From JAIEPX01 sp963725255 (lineage in GTDB: Bacteria > Pseudomonadota > Gammaproteobacteria > JAIEPX01), in contig CAVRXV010000017.1 in NCBI GenBank assembly GCA_963725255.1, positions 248,001 through 312,000 on the forward strand: a DNA stretch of 64,000 nt, in the 5' to 3' direction. This document shows positions 9,637 to 19,454 of the stretch, piece by piece. Below the pieces are notes generated by a model, which saw nothing but the letters and a program-made list of their open reading frames with translations, did no database searches and was not told the DNA's origin. How positions within the stretch are numbered: the stretch's first letter is position 1; each line of letters starts with the position of its first letter. The position numbers and the translations under genes were made by a program.

Positions 9637-10445
9637 TTAACTAATTCCTGTTGCAACAATAACTGTTCCGCTTTTTTTGCATCTTCTGGCGTATCAACAC
9701 CTGACATGCTGGGAAATTGTCCGTAATCTACTTTAACCGCTTTAATTGTCAAACCGTTTTCTAAAAAACGAAGCTGCTCTAACCCTTCTAAAGCTTCGTA
9801 ATTTCCTTCTGGCAAACTAACGAATTTTTGAAGCGCAGCAAAACGATAACCATATAATCCAATATGTCTAAAAATGGGAGATAATTTTTGTGACTGTCTT
9901 AATTTTTCTTCCTGTCGTAGAGCTGGAATAATTTGTTTTGAAAACCACAACGCATTATTATTGTTGTCAACGATAGAGGTTGTTCCACTGAAGGGTCGTT
10001 GTAATTTATTCTCTCTTAAATCGTCTAATGCATCCCAAGATAACTGTGCAACAGGAGTGGCAACATCACACTCAGGATTATTAACTAATGAATTAATAAT
10101 TGCCGTTACAAAATGCGGTGGGGTCAGCGGCGCATCGCCTTGCAAATTAACCACAATTTCTGGCAACGTTTCCAACTGTGAACAGGCTGCAAGTGCACGA
10201 TCAGATCCAGTCTTACAGTCTTCGGGGGTCATTACTACTTCAGCGCCCAATTCCAATGCATGGTCTTGAATTCGGTCATCGTCTGTCGCGACAAAAATTT
10301 TGACGTCACTCATTTTAAGCGTTGCAGCGCAAGCCACTTCATACACCCTTTGCAGCAACGTCTTACCCGCAATCATCGTCAGCGGCTTCCCCGGAAACCG
10401 AGTCGATCCATACCGCGCGGGTATCACTATAATTGATCGAGTCAT
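9633..10445 (-). CDS. kdsB: 3-deoxy-manno-octulosonate cytidylyltransferase
   Basis: Activates Kdo as CMP-Kdo for lipid A/LPS core assembly in the cytoplasm. Signature elements: IIVIPARYGSTRFPGKPL at the N-terminus (nucleotide-binding, Arg and Lys of the loop), VVMTPEDCKTGSDR, VVNLQGDAPL (metal-binding Asp) and FRHIGLYGYR. I start at the ATG at 10445, with a GGGGG ribosome site 7 bases upstream, rather than the in-frame TTG at 10457. About 270 residues, slightly longer than the common ~250. It is translationally coupled to the following histidine phosphatase gene. Confidence 0.95.
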   Translation of the reverse strand: MTRSIIVIPARYGSTRFPGKPLTMIAGKTLLQRVYEVACAATLKMSDVKIFVATDDDRIQDHALELGAEVVMTPEDCKTGSDRALAACSQLETLPEIVVNLQGDAPLTPPHFVTAIINSLVNNPECDVATPVAQLSWDALDDLRENKLQRPFSGTTSIVDNNNNALWFSKQIIPALRQEEKLRQSQKLSPIFRHIGLYGYRFAALQKFVSLPEGNYEALEGLEQLRFLENGLTIKAVKVDYGQFPSMSGVDTPEDAKKAEQLLLQQELVK

Positions 10446-10509
10446 ATCTGCCCCCAAATTTCTTTCATAAATGATTCATTCTACCAAGCTATTTCTCTTT
10501 CACAAAGCC

Positions 10510-10585
10510 CAGCATCTCCCGGTTAAGGATTTTATATGTTTTGCGCACTCCTTGCCCTGCATTCAAGGAAAATCTTTTAACACTT
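10510..10585. repeat. Short copy of the CAGCATCTCCCGG repeat family
   Basis: The sequence CAGCATCTCCCGGTTAAGG at 10510 starts a block shared with 21062 and 56771. This copy is the shortest (about 76 bases) and ends near an AAGGAAAATCTTTTAACAC segment also seen at the end of the other two. It sits in the divergent kdsB/pepO-like gap and so may carry or separate their promoters. Confidence 0.75.
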
Positions 10586-10667
10586 AGTTTGAACATTAGA
10601 CTTCCCAATATTGTAAACGTTGGCTATGATTAAAGACAATTCTGAATCATTCCGGAGGAAAGCATCG

Positions 10668-12725
10668 ATGAAACTGAGATCTATAGCACTAGCCGCAATC
10701 ATATTGGGAGGAAACATGGGAGTTTTAGCAGAAGAGTCTACAACTCAAAAAGCCACATTGGGAACTTGGGGTATAGACCTTAGCAATATGGATACCTCTG
10801 TAAAACCAGGCGATGACTTTTTTCTGTATATGAATGGGAATTGGCTCAAAAATGCAAAAATTCCTGCGGACCGTTCTAGCACTGGGTCATTTCAGAATTT
10901 GCAAATCTTAAGCGAAAACCGCATGAAAGATATTGTCACAGATCTTCAATCAAAACCGTATGATAAATTATTGCCAGAAGAAAAAAAGATTATTGATCTC
11001 TACGAAGCTTTTGTTGATACAAATGCTATCGAGAAGAATGGACTAGAACCAGTGAAAAAAGATTTACAATGGATTGCTTCTTTAAAAGATCACACTGAAA
11101 TAGCCGCTGCAATGGGTAATCCAGGAAGAAGTACTGATAGTCTTTTCTCAACTCACATCGATGCTGATGCAAAAGATTCTAATAAATATGGTTTTTATAT
11201 TCATCAGTCTGGCCTAGGTCTTCCTGAACGAGATTATTATCTTCGCAAAGATCCGCAACTAGAATCCACACGACAAGCCTATAAAAAACATCTTAGTACG
11301 ATGCTTTCACTATCTGGCGCAAAAGATTCTGATGCACGCGCTGCAGCTGTGTTTGAATTAGAAACTAAAATCGCACAAGCATCATGGCCTGCTGCGGAAC
11401 GTCGCGACGCTGAAAAAGTTTACAACCCAATGACTATTTCTAAGCTCCAAAAGTTTGCCCCTGAGTTTCCATGGAAAGATTTTTTCAAAGCGCAGGGATT
11501 AAATACAAAATCATTGTCTGGAGAGCGCACTGTTATCGTCGCAGAAAATACCGCCTTTCCTGCTCTGGCAAAAATTTTCGCAGAAACGCCCGTATCAGTT
11601 TGGCGTGATTGGCACACTATTCATTATTTAGAAAACATGAGCGCGTATTTGCCTAAAAAAATTGATGACACTGTTTTTGATTTTTACGGAAAAGTGATTG
11701 GCGGACGTGAACAACAACTCGAACGATCCACGCGAGGAGTTCATTTATTAGACGGCCGTTTAAGCCATCCATTTGGAAAATTATATGCTGCTCGTTATTT
11801 TCCTCCCCAATCAAAAGCAAAAATGCAGAAGCTCATCGATAATTTGTTAAAGGCTTATGATACGGATATTCGGCAATTACCATGGATGACCGAACAAACT
11901 CGTAAAAAAGCGCTCGATAAATTACATGCATTCAAAGCCCATATCGGTTATCCCGACAAATGGCGAGACTTTTCAAAACTCACGATTGTTAAAAATGATC
12001 TCATCGGAAATATTCAACGCAGTGATGTTTTTGAATGGAATTATCATTTAAATCGCATTGATAAACCCACCGACCGAAATGAATGGGAAATGACACCCTC
12101 GATGATCAATGCGTATTACACAGAAACATTTAATTCCATCTTTTTCCCTGCTGGCATTCTTCAACCTCCTTTCTTTGATCCCGAAGCAGATGATGCCGTC
12201 AATTACGGTGGAATTGGGGCTGTAATTGGCCACGAAATTAGTCATGGTTTTGACGACCAAGGATCAAAATACGATGGTCAAGGTCGATTAAAAAGCTGGT
12301 GGACTGACGAAGACCGTAAGGCGTTTGAAGAACGCACCTCAAAGCTCGTTGCACAATTTAATGCCTTTGAAGCTCTCCCTGGTATGCATGTGAACGGACA
12401 ATTAACACTCGGAGAAAATATTGGCGATTTATCCGGTGTTGCTATATCGCTTAAGGCGTATCACCTTTCACAAAAAAACAAACCAGATATAAAGCTCGAT
12501 GGTTTTACCGGTGACCAACGTTTCTTCTTAGCATTTTCTCAAGTCTGGCAAAGCAAATACCGCGACAGCGAACTTCGTAAATTAGTGCTATCCAATCCTC
12601 ACAGCCCACCCAATTTTCGTGTAATTGGTCCACTTCATAATATCGATGAATGGTACACGGCATTTAATGTCAAACCTGGCGATAAAAATTATCTAGATCC
12701 TGATCAACGCGTTAAATTGTGGTAA
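10668..12725 (+). CDS. pepO: Secreted M13 family zinc metallopeptidase (neprilysin/PepO-like)
   Basis: Zinc endopeptidase of oligopeptides. The start is the ATG at 10668 with GGAGG 9 bases upstream; an in-frame TTG at 10620 would spoil the signal peptide. The resulting ~685 residues begin with MKLR, a hydrophobic stretch and a VLA cleavage site, so it is exported. Mature protein: GIDLSNMDTSVKPGDDFFLYMNGNW (family N-terminus), NAYY substrate motif, zinc motif GHEISHGFDDQG (HExxH) and the third ligand in GENIGDLSG (ExxxD); it ends DQRVKLW, close to the family's end. No lipobox. Directly downstream is a broken repeat copy carrying an IS3 element. No damage seen. Confidence 0.93.
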   Translation: MKLRSIALAAIILGGNMGVLAEESTTQKATLGTWGIDLSNMDTSVKPGDDFFLYMNGNWLKNAKIPADRSSTGSFQNLQILSENRMKDIVTDLQSKPYDKLLPEEKKIIDLYEAFVDTNAIEKNGLEPVKKDLQWIASLKDHTEIAAAMGNPGRSTDSLFSTHIDADAKDSNKYGFYIHQSGLGLPERDYYLRKDPQLESTRQAYKKHLSTMLSLSGAKDSDARAAAVFELETKIAQASWPAAERRDAEKVYNPMTISKLQKFAPEFPWKDFFKAQGLNTKSLSGERTVIVAENTAFPALAKIFAETPVSVWRDWHTIHYLENMSAYLPKKIDDTVFDFYGKVIGGREQQLERSTRGVHLLDGRLSHPFGKLYAARYFPPQSKAKMQKLIDNLLKAYDTDIRQLPWMTEQTRKKALDKLHAFKAHIGYPDKWRDFSKLTIVKNDLIGNIQRSDVFEWNYHLNRIDKPTDRNEWEMTPSMINAYYTETFNSIFFPAGILQPPFFDPEADDAVNYGGIGAVIGHEISHGFDDQGSKYDGQGRLKSWWTDEDRKAFEERTSKLVAQFNAFEALPGMHVNGQLTLGENIGDLSGVAISLKAYHLSQKNKPDIKLDGFTGDQRFFLAFSQVWQSKYRDSELRKLVLSNPHSPPNFRVIGPLHNIDEWYTAFNVKPGDKNYLDPDQRVKLW

Positions 12726-12810
12726 GTAAAGGGGTCAAGTTGAACCTCCCCCAAATTGACACACACTCTTAAACGGGGGCACTATGGTGCTCCATTATAG
12801 GAGTTTAGCT

Positions 12811-13101
12811 ATGAAGAACCCAACCTTAAGTCCTGAGTTTAAACGAGAGGCTGTTCGATTATTAGAGCAAAAGGATACAAACGCTGCTCAGTTAGCGCGT
12901 GAGCTAGGGGTAAAGCGTAATCAATTGTATAAATGGCAAAAAGAAATTCAAGCTAATGGTAAGAAGGCCTTTCCTGGCAAGGGGCAACATCACAAACCAA
13001 TCGATGAAACAAAAGCTTTAAAAGCTAAAATAAGGCAACTTGAGCTGGAGAACGAAATCCTAAAAAAGGCAGCAGTGTACTTCACAGAGAATGCCGAGTG
13101 A
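12811..13101 (+). CDS. IS3-family transposase OrfA
   Basis: About 96 residues from ATG 12811, preceded by TAGGAG; an in-frame ATG at 12784 lacks a ribosome site. N-terminal PTLSPEFKREAVRLL, ARELGVKRNQLYKWQKE is the IS3 OrfA helix-turn-helix that binds the terminal repeats. The C-terminal KAKIRQLELENEILKKA is the leucine-zipper coiled coil. Its TGA overlaps the GTG of orfB (GTGA at 13098-13101), allowing re-initiation or frameshifting to make the OrfAB fusion usual in this family. Confidence 0.93.
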   Translation: MKNPTLSPEFKREAVRLLEQKDTNAAQLARELGVKRNQLYKWQKEIQANGKKAFPGKGQHHKPIDETKALKAKIRQLELENEILKKAAVYFTENAE

Positions 13102-13958
13102 AGTACACATTTATTAAAACCAATCGAGAGATTTATCCCATCACTTTGCTTTGCAAAGTGATGATGGTATCACGTCGAGGATTTTATAATTGGTTGACTT
13201 GTCCGAACTCAGCCAGGACAAAAGAAAATCAGCAACTCATTGAGAGAATACACCAAATTTTTAATCAGAATAGGCAGGTATATGGTGCTCCAAGAATTCA
13301 TAAAACATTGTTAGAGCTGGGATATAAATGCAGTTTGAATCGAGTGGCACGATTGATGCACATTGCAAAAATTGTCCCTAAAACGATCAAGAAATTTAGG
13401 ATCACAACAGATTCAAGGAAGAGCTTAAATCCAGCAAAAAACCTATTAGATCGTGAATTTTCACCTGGTATGATGAATCAAGTCTGGGCCTGTGATGTCA
13501 CCTACATACCTACTCGAGAGGGTTGGTTGTTTTTGGCTGTGGTTTTAGATTTATTTTCACGAAAAGTTGTCGGGTGGTCAATGGGTGAGCGTTTAGAAAG
13601 CAAATTAGCTCAACAAGCTTTGAGGAACGCAGTTTGTCAAAGACAAATAGCTCAAGGGATGTTAATCCATTCGGATAGAGGGAAGGAGTATTATGCAAAA
13701 AATTATCAAGCGTTATTGAGATCCTATGGTATGGTATGCAGTATGAGTCGCAAAGGTGAATGTTATGATAATGCTGTGGTGGAGAGCTTTTTTCACAGTC
13801 TCAAAGTTGAGCTTGTTCATCATAATGATTACCATAAGCGAAGTGAGGCAAGAAGCTCTTTGTTTGAATACATTGAGCTATTTTATAATCGGCAACGAAA
13901 GCATTCTTATTTGAACTATCTATCTCCGATAGAGTTTGAGGAGCGCTGTGTTGCTTAA
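13098..13958 (+). CDS. IS3-family transposase OrfB, DDE integrase domain
   Basis: 286 residues with GTG start overlapping orfA. An N-terminal HTH_21-like region (VYGAPRIHKTLLELGYKCSLNRVARLM) precedes the rve core. The catalytic triad is visible: first Asp in WACDVTYIPT, second Asp in LIHSDRGKEY, Glu in CYDNAVVESFFHSLK. The C-terminal YNRQRKHSYLNYLSPIEFE is standard for the family. It lacks internal stops, so it looks functional. It cuts and joins the IS ends at new DNA sites. Confidence 0.95.
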   Translation: MKYTFIKTNREIYPITLLCKVMMVSRRGFYNWLTCPNSARTKENQQLIERIHQIFNQNRQVYGAPRIHKTLLELGYKCSLNRVARLMHIAKIVPKTIKKFRITTDSRKSLNPAKNLLDREFSPGMMNQVWACDVTYIPTREGWLFLAVVLDLFSRKVVGWSMGERLESKLAQQALRNAVCQRQIAQGMLIHSDRGKEYYAKNYQALLRSYGMVCSMSRKGECYDNAVVESFFHSLKVELVHHNDYHKRSEARSSLFEYIELFYNRQRKHSYLNYLSPIEFEERCVA

Positions 13959-14033
13959 CTTGAGTGTGTGTTTTATTGGGGTAAGATCAAGTCTAAGATT
14001 GCTACCTTCTTATTATTAGGGATTTAATTGAGG

Positions 14034-14112
14034 GAAAAGGTGACAGACTCTAAGATCAATACTTTGACCTACCAACTATGTTGAAGCATTGATCTTAGAT
14101 CTGACACCTTTT
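14034..14112. repeat. Inner AAAAGGTGTCAGATCTAAGATCAATAC palindrome nested in the outer repeat
   Basis: Left arm at 14034-14060 and complementary right arm at 14086-14112, with a few mismatches in the left arm. The loop includes CTTTGACCTACCAA, shared with the copy at 21230-21296. It lies entirely inside the outer palindrome, so one repeat type inserted in another. Confidence 0.8.
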
Positions 14113-14149
14113 CTTTTTGATCTTTTTCCTTTCAGAGAAGGTAGCAATC

Positions 14150-14898
14150 TTAGACTTGACCCCTTTCCCGAAAGTAATTTTTGTTTGCATAAAATGATTC
14201 CTCTTCATTATCAGGCCACCAACCTGGAATGCCTAAAATTGGAAGAGGATTGAGATCCTGAGTGCATAGTTTTAATGGAGTTAGATTTTAAATAATCTTC
14301 TAAAAAAACATCCAAAGAGTTTTGATTTTGATCTTCGATCAAAAGAGCTTGAGCAATAATTCCTATATACGGATTAATCGCTTTCTCATATAGCCATGCC
14401 CAAAAATAATCACCCTCATTTGTGTTTTGATTTCTTCTCGCCGCTCCCAGAATAATTCATACCAACGATGATTTCTGATGAGCTCCAATAAAACCGGATT
14501 TTCTGAGATGACTATTGCTCCGTTCTCATCGAAGAGAGTAACATATTTTCTGCAGGCGATCGTAATTTATTCGGATAACGTTGTTTTAGGAATTGATATT
14601 GTAGCTGATTAATCACTTTTTTAGCACGAGGAAATTGCTGCCAAACCAAGGCATTAAAAAAGTCATGCCAACTATTTTCTCTGGTCTGCACTTCGCCTCG
14701 CAAATATATGCGCGGTTCGTAGCCATCATCAAAGTCAGATGACTTTGTATCCTGCGCTACGAATTGAATGCTCTCAACCAGCAGGTTCTCATTTAACTCA
14801 TTGGGCATTGGCAAATGATCAAAACTATGAAATCGCTCTAAGGCAGGCCATAGCGGTTCAAAGATCACTGATTGCTTCAAAGGAGTAATAATCGACAT
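14150..14898 (-). pseudogene. DUF3025 family protein gene broken by three frameshifts
   Basis: Starting from ATG 14898 (GGAG 9 bases upstream), the first ~128 residues include ENSWHDFFNALVWQQFPRAK, the DUF3025 signature. They end at TAG at 14512. The reading then continues in other frames. One has FDENGAIVISENPVLLELI then RNHRWYELFWERREEI, the next YEKAINPYIGIIAQALLIE, and the last LNPLPILGIPGWWPDNEEES ending in RERGQV*. Those pieces are in correct family order, and the LGIPGWWPDNE ending is typical. So the gene is full length but shifted near 14520, 14390 and 14240. Its final codons and stop come from the palindromic repeat. Function of the family is unknown. Single-base assembly errors are an alternative to real decay. 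Confidence 0.75.
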
Positions 14899-15025
14899 CA
14901 CAAGCTCCAAATATAGGCTTTTACAGTCCTAGCGTATCAAAAGAGTTAGGAAATATATTGATAATATACTAAAAAGTTGGTAATATTGACAGATTATTTG
15001 AATTCTTAACCGTAATAGGCATGAA

Positions 15026-17294
15026 ATGAATAGAAGCGGCGAAAAAACCTCCACAGGTACTACAAACACACGAGATCAAGAAGACCAGATTACAGGAAAT
15101 GCTCTATCTGATAAACCTCTAGAATCCAGTCAAGTAACAAGTTTAGAACATGACAAAGTAGTAACTGACTCTACTCCTACTGGCCAAACTGATGCCATTA
15201 TTCCAACATCTGAGTCCACAAGCGAAGACTCTCAGGATAGATTTAAATTATTGTCTGCAGAAGTGATTGCACATCTAGGCAGCTTTCTCGACTTCAACTC
15301 GCTAATACAGTTACTGCAAGTTGATACGAGTATAAAAGCTTGTTTGCTACAACATCTCATTAAACCAGATTTCTGGAGAGAAAAGCTCCTGGAGGATTTC
15401 CATATTCCTCTCGAGATTTCCGACACTTTTTTATTTCCGCATCTTGTGCACGAACGTCTTACCACACTGGCTAATCACCCTAGTGATGATGAATTAAACT
15501 TATTTAGAAAAATTCGATATGCCTTTTCAGCACCCGGCTACGATCCGTTTTCAATGCCATGGTTATTTTATCCTTTCACTGCAGATTCTCATGATCGATT
15601 TATACGTCAGCTCAATGAAGATGGACAAATCTTTCAGGCTTATTACTTAGACATGGGATGCAGAGTCGGTAACTTAGCCTTTGTTCAGTTTATGGTTCGG
15701 AAATATGGCTTCAAACTCAATTCTGAGCGTCTTAAATATGCGTGCAAATCTGGAAATATAGCCTTAGTAAAATTATTTACTGAAAAATACAATATTACAC
15801 CTTCTCAGAATGCACTTACTCACGCAGCAATGTCAGGTAACGTTTCGCTTGTAGAATATCTTACTATAAAATTCAAGTTTCAACCAAACAATGACACTTT
15901 AGATGACGCTCTATTATCTGGCAATCTTGAGGCAGTGGATTATTTACGGGATAATTATCAACTCGGTCCCGGCGTTAACGCATTAGACTTTGCTATAACG
16001 GGTGGAAACACCGAATTAGTGATGAGCTTACCTGCTAATTTAAACACAGAACATCTCGACTTTACTCTTTCAGAAAAAACGATGAGTTTAAAATTAGTAG
16101 AGCACCTGATAGAAAAGAGAAATTTTAAGCCCACTCAAAAAACTCTAGACAAAGCTCTTGCAGGTGTTCATCACGATCTAATCGAATTTTTAATCACTAC
16201 TCTTCTTAATCAGCAACCCGAATTTAAGCCAGATTTTAGCCACTGTGCTCTTTCAGGCAAAATTAACTTTGTGAAAAGGATTATAGATGAAAAAAATCAA
16301 ACTCCGGAACTTAGCTGGCTTCTCTGCGCAATTTTCTCTGGAAATGTCTTACTGGTAAAATATCTCATAGAGACCTATTCTCTCGACCCAAAAAAAATCG
16401 ACCTCTGGAGATTTGTAGAACCACATATTATGATGGAACCCTATGTGTTTTGTCACGTCCCCATGGCAAAATTTTTAATCGAAGAACATGGATGTATTCC
16501 AATTGAGCACAGATTTGAAGACTATATACGAGGAAAAAATCTACCTCTCGCACGCTACTTAATTACCGAATGTGGCTTTCAGCTTGAGGATGATTTACTA
16601 CGTGAAATGACCCCTGATAATCCCATCGCTAATATTTTTCTAGATGGTGGAGGGTTTGAAAATTTCATAGAATTGGGACATCGGCTTCGCCTAAAAGCGC
16701 TGTACTACACAATTCTTTGCCAATACCGATATCAAGAACAGCTTTCAGCCAATCCGCTATTATGCGCATTTAGAATGAAAGAAAGTTATCGCTTTGAACA
16801 ACTTCATCCTGAGTGCGATTTGAGTGCTTCGGGACGAAACTCTCATTTCAGCGATGAGCCTTTTCATCAGAGAACGTTTTCAAAACTACACTTATCTAGA
16901 AATAGCCCCACCTTGTTCGCACAAAAAACAAAATGCTCAAACAGTGTTGCAAAGAGTTGCTGAAGTCATACAAAATAAGTTTGCACAGACAGGCAAACCT
17001 ACAAAAAAGATTCTAATCCCATTTACGATTGACAAAGAGGATCGTGAATGGCACTTATTGGAACTGTCTTTTGATCAAAATTCGGATACTCACGAAAAAT
17101 CACTAGTCGCTAAAATCTACAGTACGAAGGACTATCTATACTGCAGGAAAGATGATCCCATTAGAAAATTTGTATATGATTGGACTTATGACGATAAAGA
17201 TCAATACACTGAATCATCTGAGGAAATGGTTCTAAACGAACACTTCGCCTCAATTTTAGTGTCTGTTGAAGCACCTTTGGTCTTTAACAAATAA
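15026..17294 (+). pseudogene. F-box-like / ankyrin-like effector candidate, frameshifted near its 3' end
   Basis: First frame 15026-16963 (645 residues), then a +/-1 shift into 16824-17294. The N-terminus is a Ser/Thr-rich disordered tail. Residues ~72-108 read FKLLSAEVIAHLGSFLDF then NSLIQLLQV, an F-box-like helix pair that in host cells recruits SCF ubiquitin ligases through Skp1. Residues ~210-520 hold ~33-residue helical units of the pattern 'A..GN..LV.YL...Y...P...', divergent ankyrin repeats. After the shift the frame keeps a good protein, with KILIPFTIDKEDREWHLLEL resembling a C48-peptidase-like or deubiquitinase-style segment only loosely, so I do not claim it. F-box plus ankyrin architecture occurs in Legionella effectors. 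Whether it is decayed or an assembly error is unresolved. Confidence 0.55.
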
Positions 17295-17395
17295 AACGTA
17301 TTCTCAATCAACCCAATCAAGACCACCGAACTCTTCCGTATTTTCAGTACTAATGAAAATGCTCAGATCATCTCAGACTGATAAACCCATACAAA

Positions 17396-18989
17396 ATGTA
17401 TATAAGAGAAAAATCTTATCACCGATTCAATTACAAAAAGGGAGGTAGCTTTTTATCTACTCTAGCAATGTCTCATTGGCGCACAGAAGTTCTGGGATTT
17501 CTTTTTGTTAATCTTAGTAAAATTCCCGATTTAATACTGAAAGGCTTTGGAAAAACGGATGATACGTCGAATCTAGAAAGCACACTCACGTCAGAATTTT
17601 ATGAAGAAGACAAGGCTACACCCAAACTCGTTTCTTATACTCATCATGAAGGCTCAAATCAAGTCAACAAAAAAAATATCGACTATTATCTTATCAAAGA
17701 AGCCTTCTTGGAAACTTTCGAATTTGATGGACTAAATGCCGCCACAAAGGAATTTACCCCTGCATTTCCTGAAGATCCCAATCGACGATATGAGTTCCCT
17801 ACTGAAGCATTAACATTCTGGGCAGCACTCGCCATCTTTTTTGGCATTCCCAATCGTCCTGAAAAAGCCAGTCTTGATGAAGGCGCTGTGTGGACTGGGC
17901 GACAAACCATTCGAAATTTTTTCGGCGGATGGAATCCAGCAAAGTGGGATCTTAAAACAGATGAAAATAATATTGAAGGGAAAGTACTATTAAATTTTAT
18001 TTTGTTATTTGTCCCCGTGAAAATTGGGATCGCTGTTTTCAAGTTAGTCACCATTCCTTTCAAAACCACTCTGAACTTTGTTAAATTATTTACTGAATTT
18101 CTTCCCACACTCGCACGCAAAACTACTTTTACTGTGGTCTCATGATCTCTATAATCTTCGACTAAAAAAAATAAGACATGCTCATGGATTTTTTCCTACA
18201 GTTTTAGCTTATGTGATTTACGGAAGCTTATCTTTTTTCAACTTCGTTCTTTTTATTAATATAAGTATATTGTTCCTATTTTTAAGAACTGGCCTATCCC
18301 CCGAAAAAAGTGCCAGAATAGCTTGGAAAACAGGTGAAGACGAGACTTATGATCCAATAGGGAAATATTTCCTGGGTACCGGCTTTGCATTCTATAGCTA
18401 CTTAGGCACACTTATTTTTTGGACAATCCTGGTTTGTGTCGCTTGGAGTCTCGCGATACCCTTCATTGCCATACAGTATCCAAGCCTAGTTGCTTTGTTT
18501 ACAACTATCACTCACGCACCTGTAATTTCTTCTGGCGTCGTATTAATTAAAAGCTCAATGATTTCTCTGTGGGCATTGGTTGGGGAAATCAATATTCCTT
18601 TACTCAATTTTGGATTAATTGCTGCCACTGCGCTGACGCTCATGATTGCATCACGACTTTCAGATGATTTCAGTAATGCCTGGGCACGATGGGTTCCAGC
18701 CAAACCGACTTTAAAAGTTGAGCTACCCGAAACAGAAAAAGATGGCAAAGCTGCTTCGAAAAAGAGTGGCTATGAAAACAATCCTGATGAAGATTCATCA
18801 CTACAAACTTCAAAAGACGCTTTAGTGATTTATACAGGCTTTGAAGACGCTGAGGAGGAAGCCGAAGAAAGTGCAACTCATGCAGCTAAACTAGGGCATC
18901 GAGTTGATGAAAGCCCCCTTACTACACGACCCACTTCTATTACTCCCGACCTAGATCCATTGCCAGCAATATCAGCCACGGTAAAATAA
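17396..18989 (+). pseudogene. Unrecognised membrane-spanning protein in two shifted frames
   Basis: Frame one (17396-18145, 249 residues) has a charged first part, then GKVLLNFILLFVPVKIGIAV, a hydrophobic helix. Frame two (18078-18989) continues with FPTVLAYVIYGSLSFFNFVL and about four more hydrophobic segments, then an acidic Ser/Glu-rich tail. The overlap near 18080-18145, with one frame's membrane region leading into the other's, suggests one gene with a frameshift. It may even be the 3' part of the preceding F-box/ankyrin gene, since only about 100 bases with stops in the sense frames separate them. No family recognised. Membrane-embedded C-termini occur in effectors that anchor in host membranes, but that is speculation. 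Confidence 0.45.
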
Positions 18990-19002
18990 AAGAAAGAAGA
19001 AA

Positions 19003-19121
19003 GGGTGTCAGACCCTACCCTGAGGGAAAGGGGTCAAGTCTAAGATTGCTACATAGTACGCTGCCATTTGCCAAACTCTTAACCTAAGAATGTAGCAATC
19101 TTTGACTTGACCCCTTTCCCT
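19003..19121. repeat. Palindromic repeat element upstream of fis
   Basis: Arms AGGGAAAGGGGTCAAGTCTA... (19023-19054) and the complement (19090-19121) are 32 bp with one mismatch. The centre carries GCCATTTGCCAAAC. A partial AAGGGTGTCAGACC motif sits just before. This is the same element as at 20408-20506 but in the opposite orientation. Confidence 0.85.
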
Positions 19122-19137
19122 CTGTGGGTGCTATAAT
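19107..19137 (+). promoter_or_regulatory. Possible fis promoter using the repeat edge
   Basis: TATAAT at 19132-19137 lies 26 bases before the fis start. TTGACC at 19107-19112, the outer end of the palindromic repeat, would be a -35 box, but the 19-base spacer is long. A strong -10 with a borrowed -35 is plausible, not proven. Confidence 0.4.
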
Positions 19138-19163
19138 GCCCCTCTTCCATCTAAGAGACAACG

Positions 19164-19442
19164 ATGTCAACCGCAACTATTAATAATGATTGTTCTAATC
19201 CTGCGCTCACTGTGCAATCGACTCCGCTGCGTGAAATAATTCGACAGATGTTGCTGAATTATTTTAAACAATTAGACGGTGCACATACTGCTCATTTATA
19301 CGAGCTTGTCATGGAAGAAGTGGAATTACCGCTTCTGCAAATTGTGATGCAGTTTACAGAAGGCAATCAGAGCAAAGCAGCAGAATTGCTTGGAATGAGT
19401 CGCGGCACACTGCGTAAAAAACTTAAGCATTATAAAATATAA
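19164..19442 (+). CDS. fis: DNA-binding protein Fis
   Basis: 92 residues. The C-terminal helix-turn-helix GNQSKAAELLGMSRGTLRKK then LKHY is the canonical Fis DNA-binding end, and the middle ALPLLQ-like segment (VELPLLQIVMQ) forms the dimer core. Fis is a nucleoid protein that bends DNA and controls growth-phase transcription, and in Legionella and Coxiella relatives it affects effector gene expression. Here it stands alone, without the usual dusB or purH partners, between two inverted copies of a palindromic repeat. Confidence 0.95.
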   Translation: MSTATINNDCSNPALTVQSTPLREIIRQMLLNYFKQLDGAHTAHLYELVMEEVELPLLQIVMQFTEGNQSKAAELLGMSRGTLRKKLKHYKI

Positions 19443-19454
19443 ACTACAATCTCG

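Larger units (their letters stand above)
12741..13989 (+). mobile_element. IS3-family insertion sequence, about 1249 bp
   Basis: Ends are imperfect ~28-bp inverted repeats starting TGA (left TGAACCTCCCCC..., right complement TGATCTTACCCC...), with 21 of 28 positions matching by eye, including a shared ACACACACTC. Flanking AGT on both sides is a 3-bp target duplication, typical of IS3 elements. It encodes orfA (helix-turn-helix) and orfB (DDE transposase), both intact, so the element may still be active. The target was the left arm of a palindromic repeat. Confidence 0.9.
12731..14167. repeat. Outer GGGGTCAAGTCTAAGATTGCTACC palindrome, split by an IS3 element and containing an inner palindrome
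   Basis: The left arm is GGGGTCA + AGT at 12731-12740 and resumes at 13990 (AGTCTAAGATTGCTACCTTCT). The right arm is its complement at about 14134-14167. Joining the two left parts across the IS (with one AGT) restores the motif found intact at 20410. The right arm supplies the end and stop of the DUF3025 pseudogene. Confidence 0.85.

Noticed and set aside
17266..17448. 60-residue frame between the two broken effector-like frames
   Set aside because: Its protein is Ser/Gln/Lys-rich and overlaps better frames. It is counted as part of the degenerate stretch.
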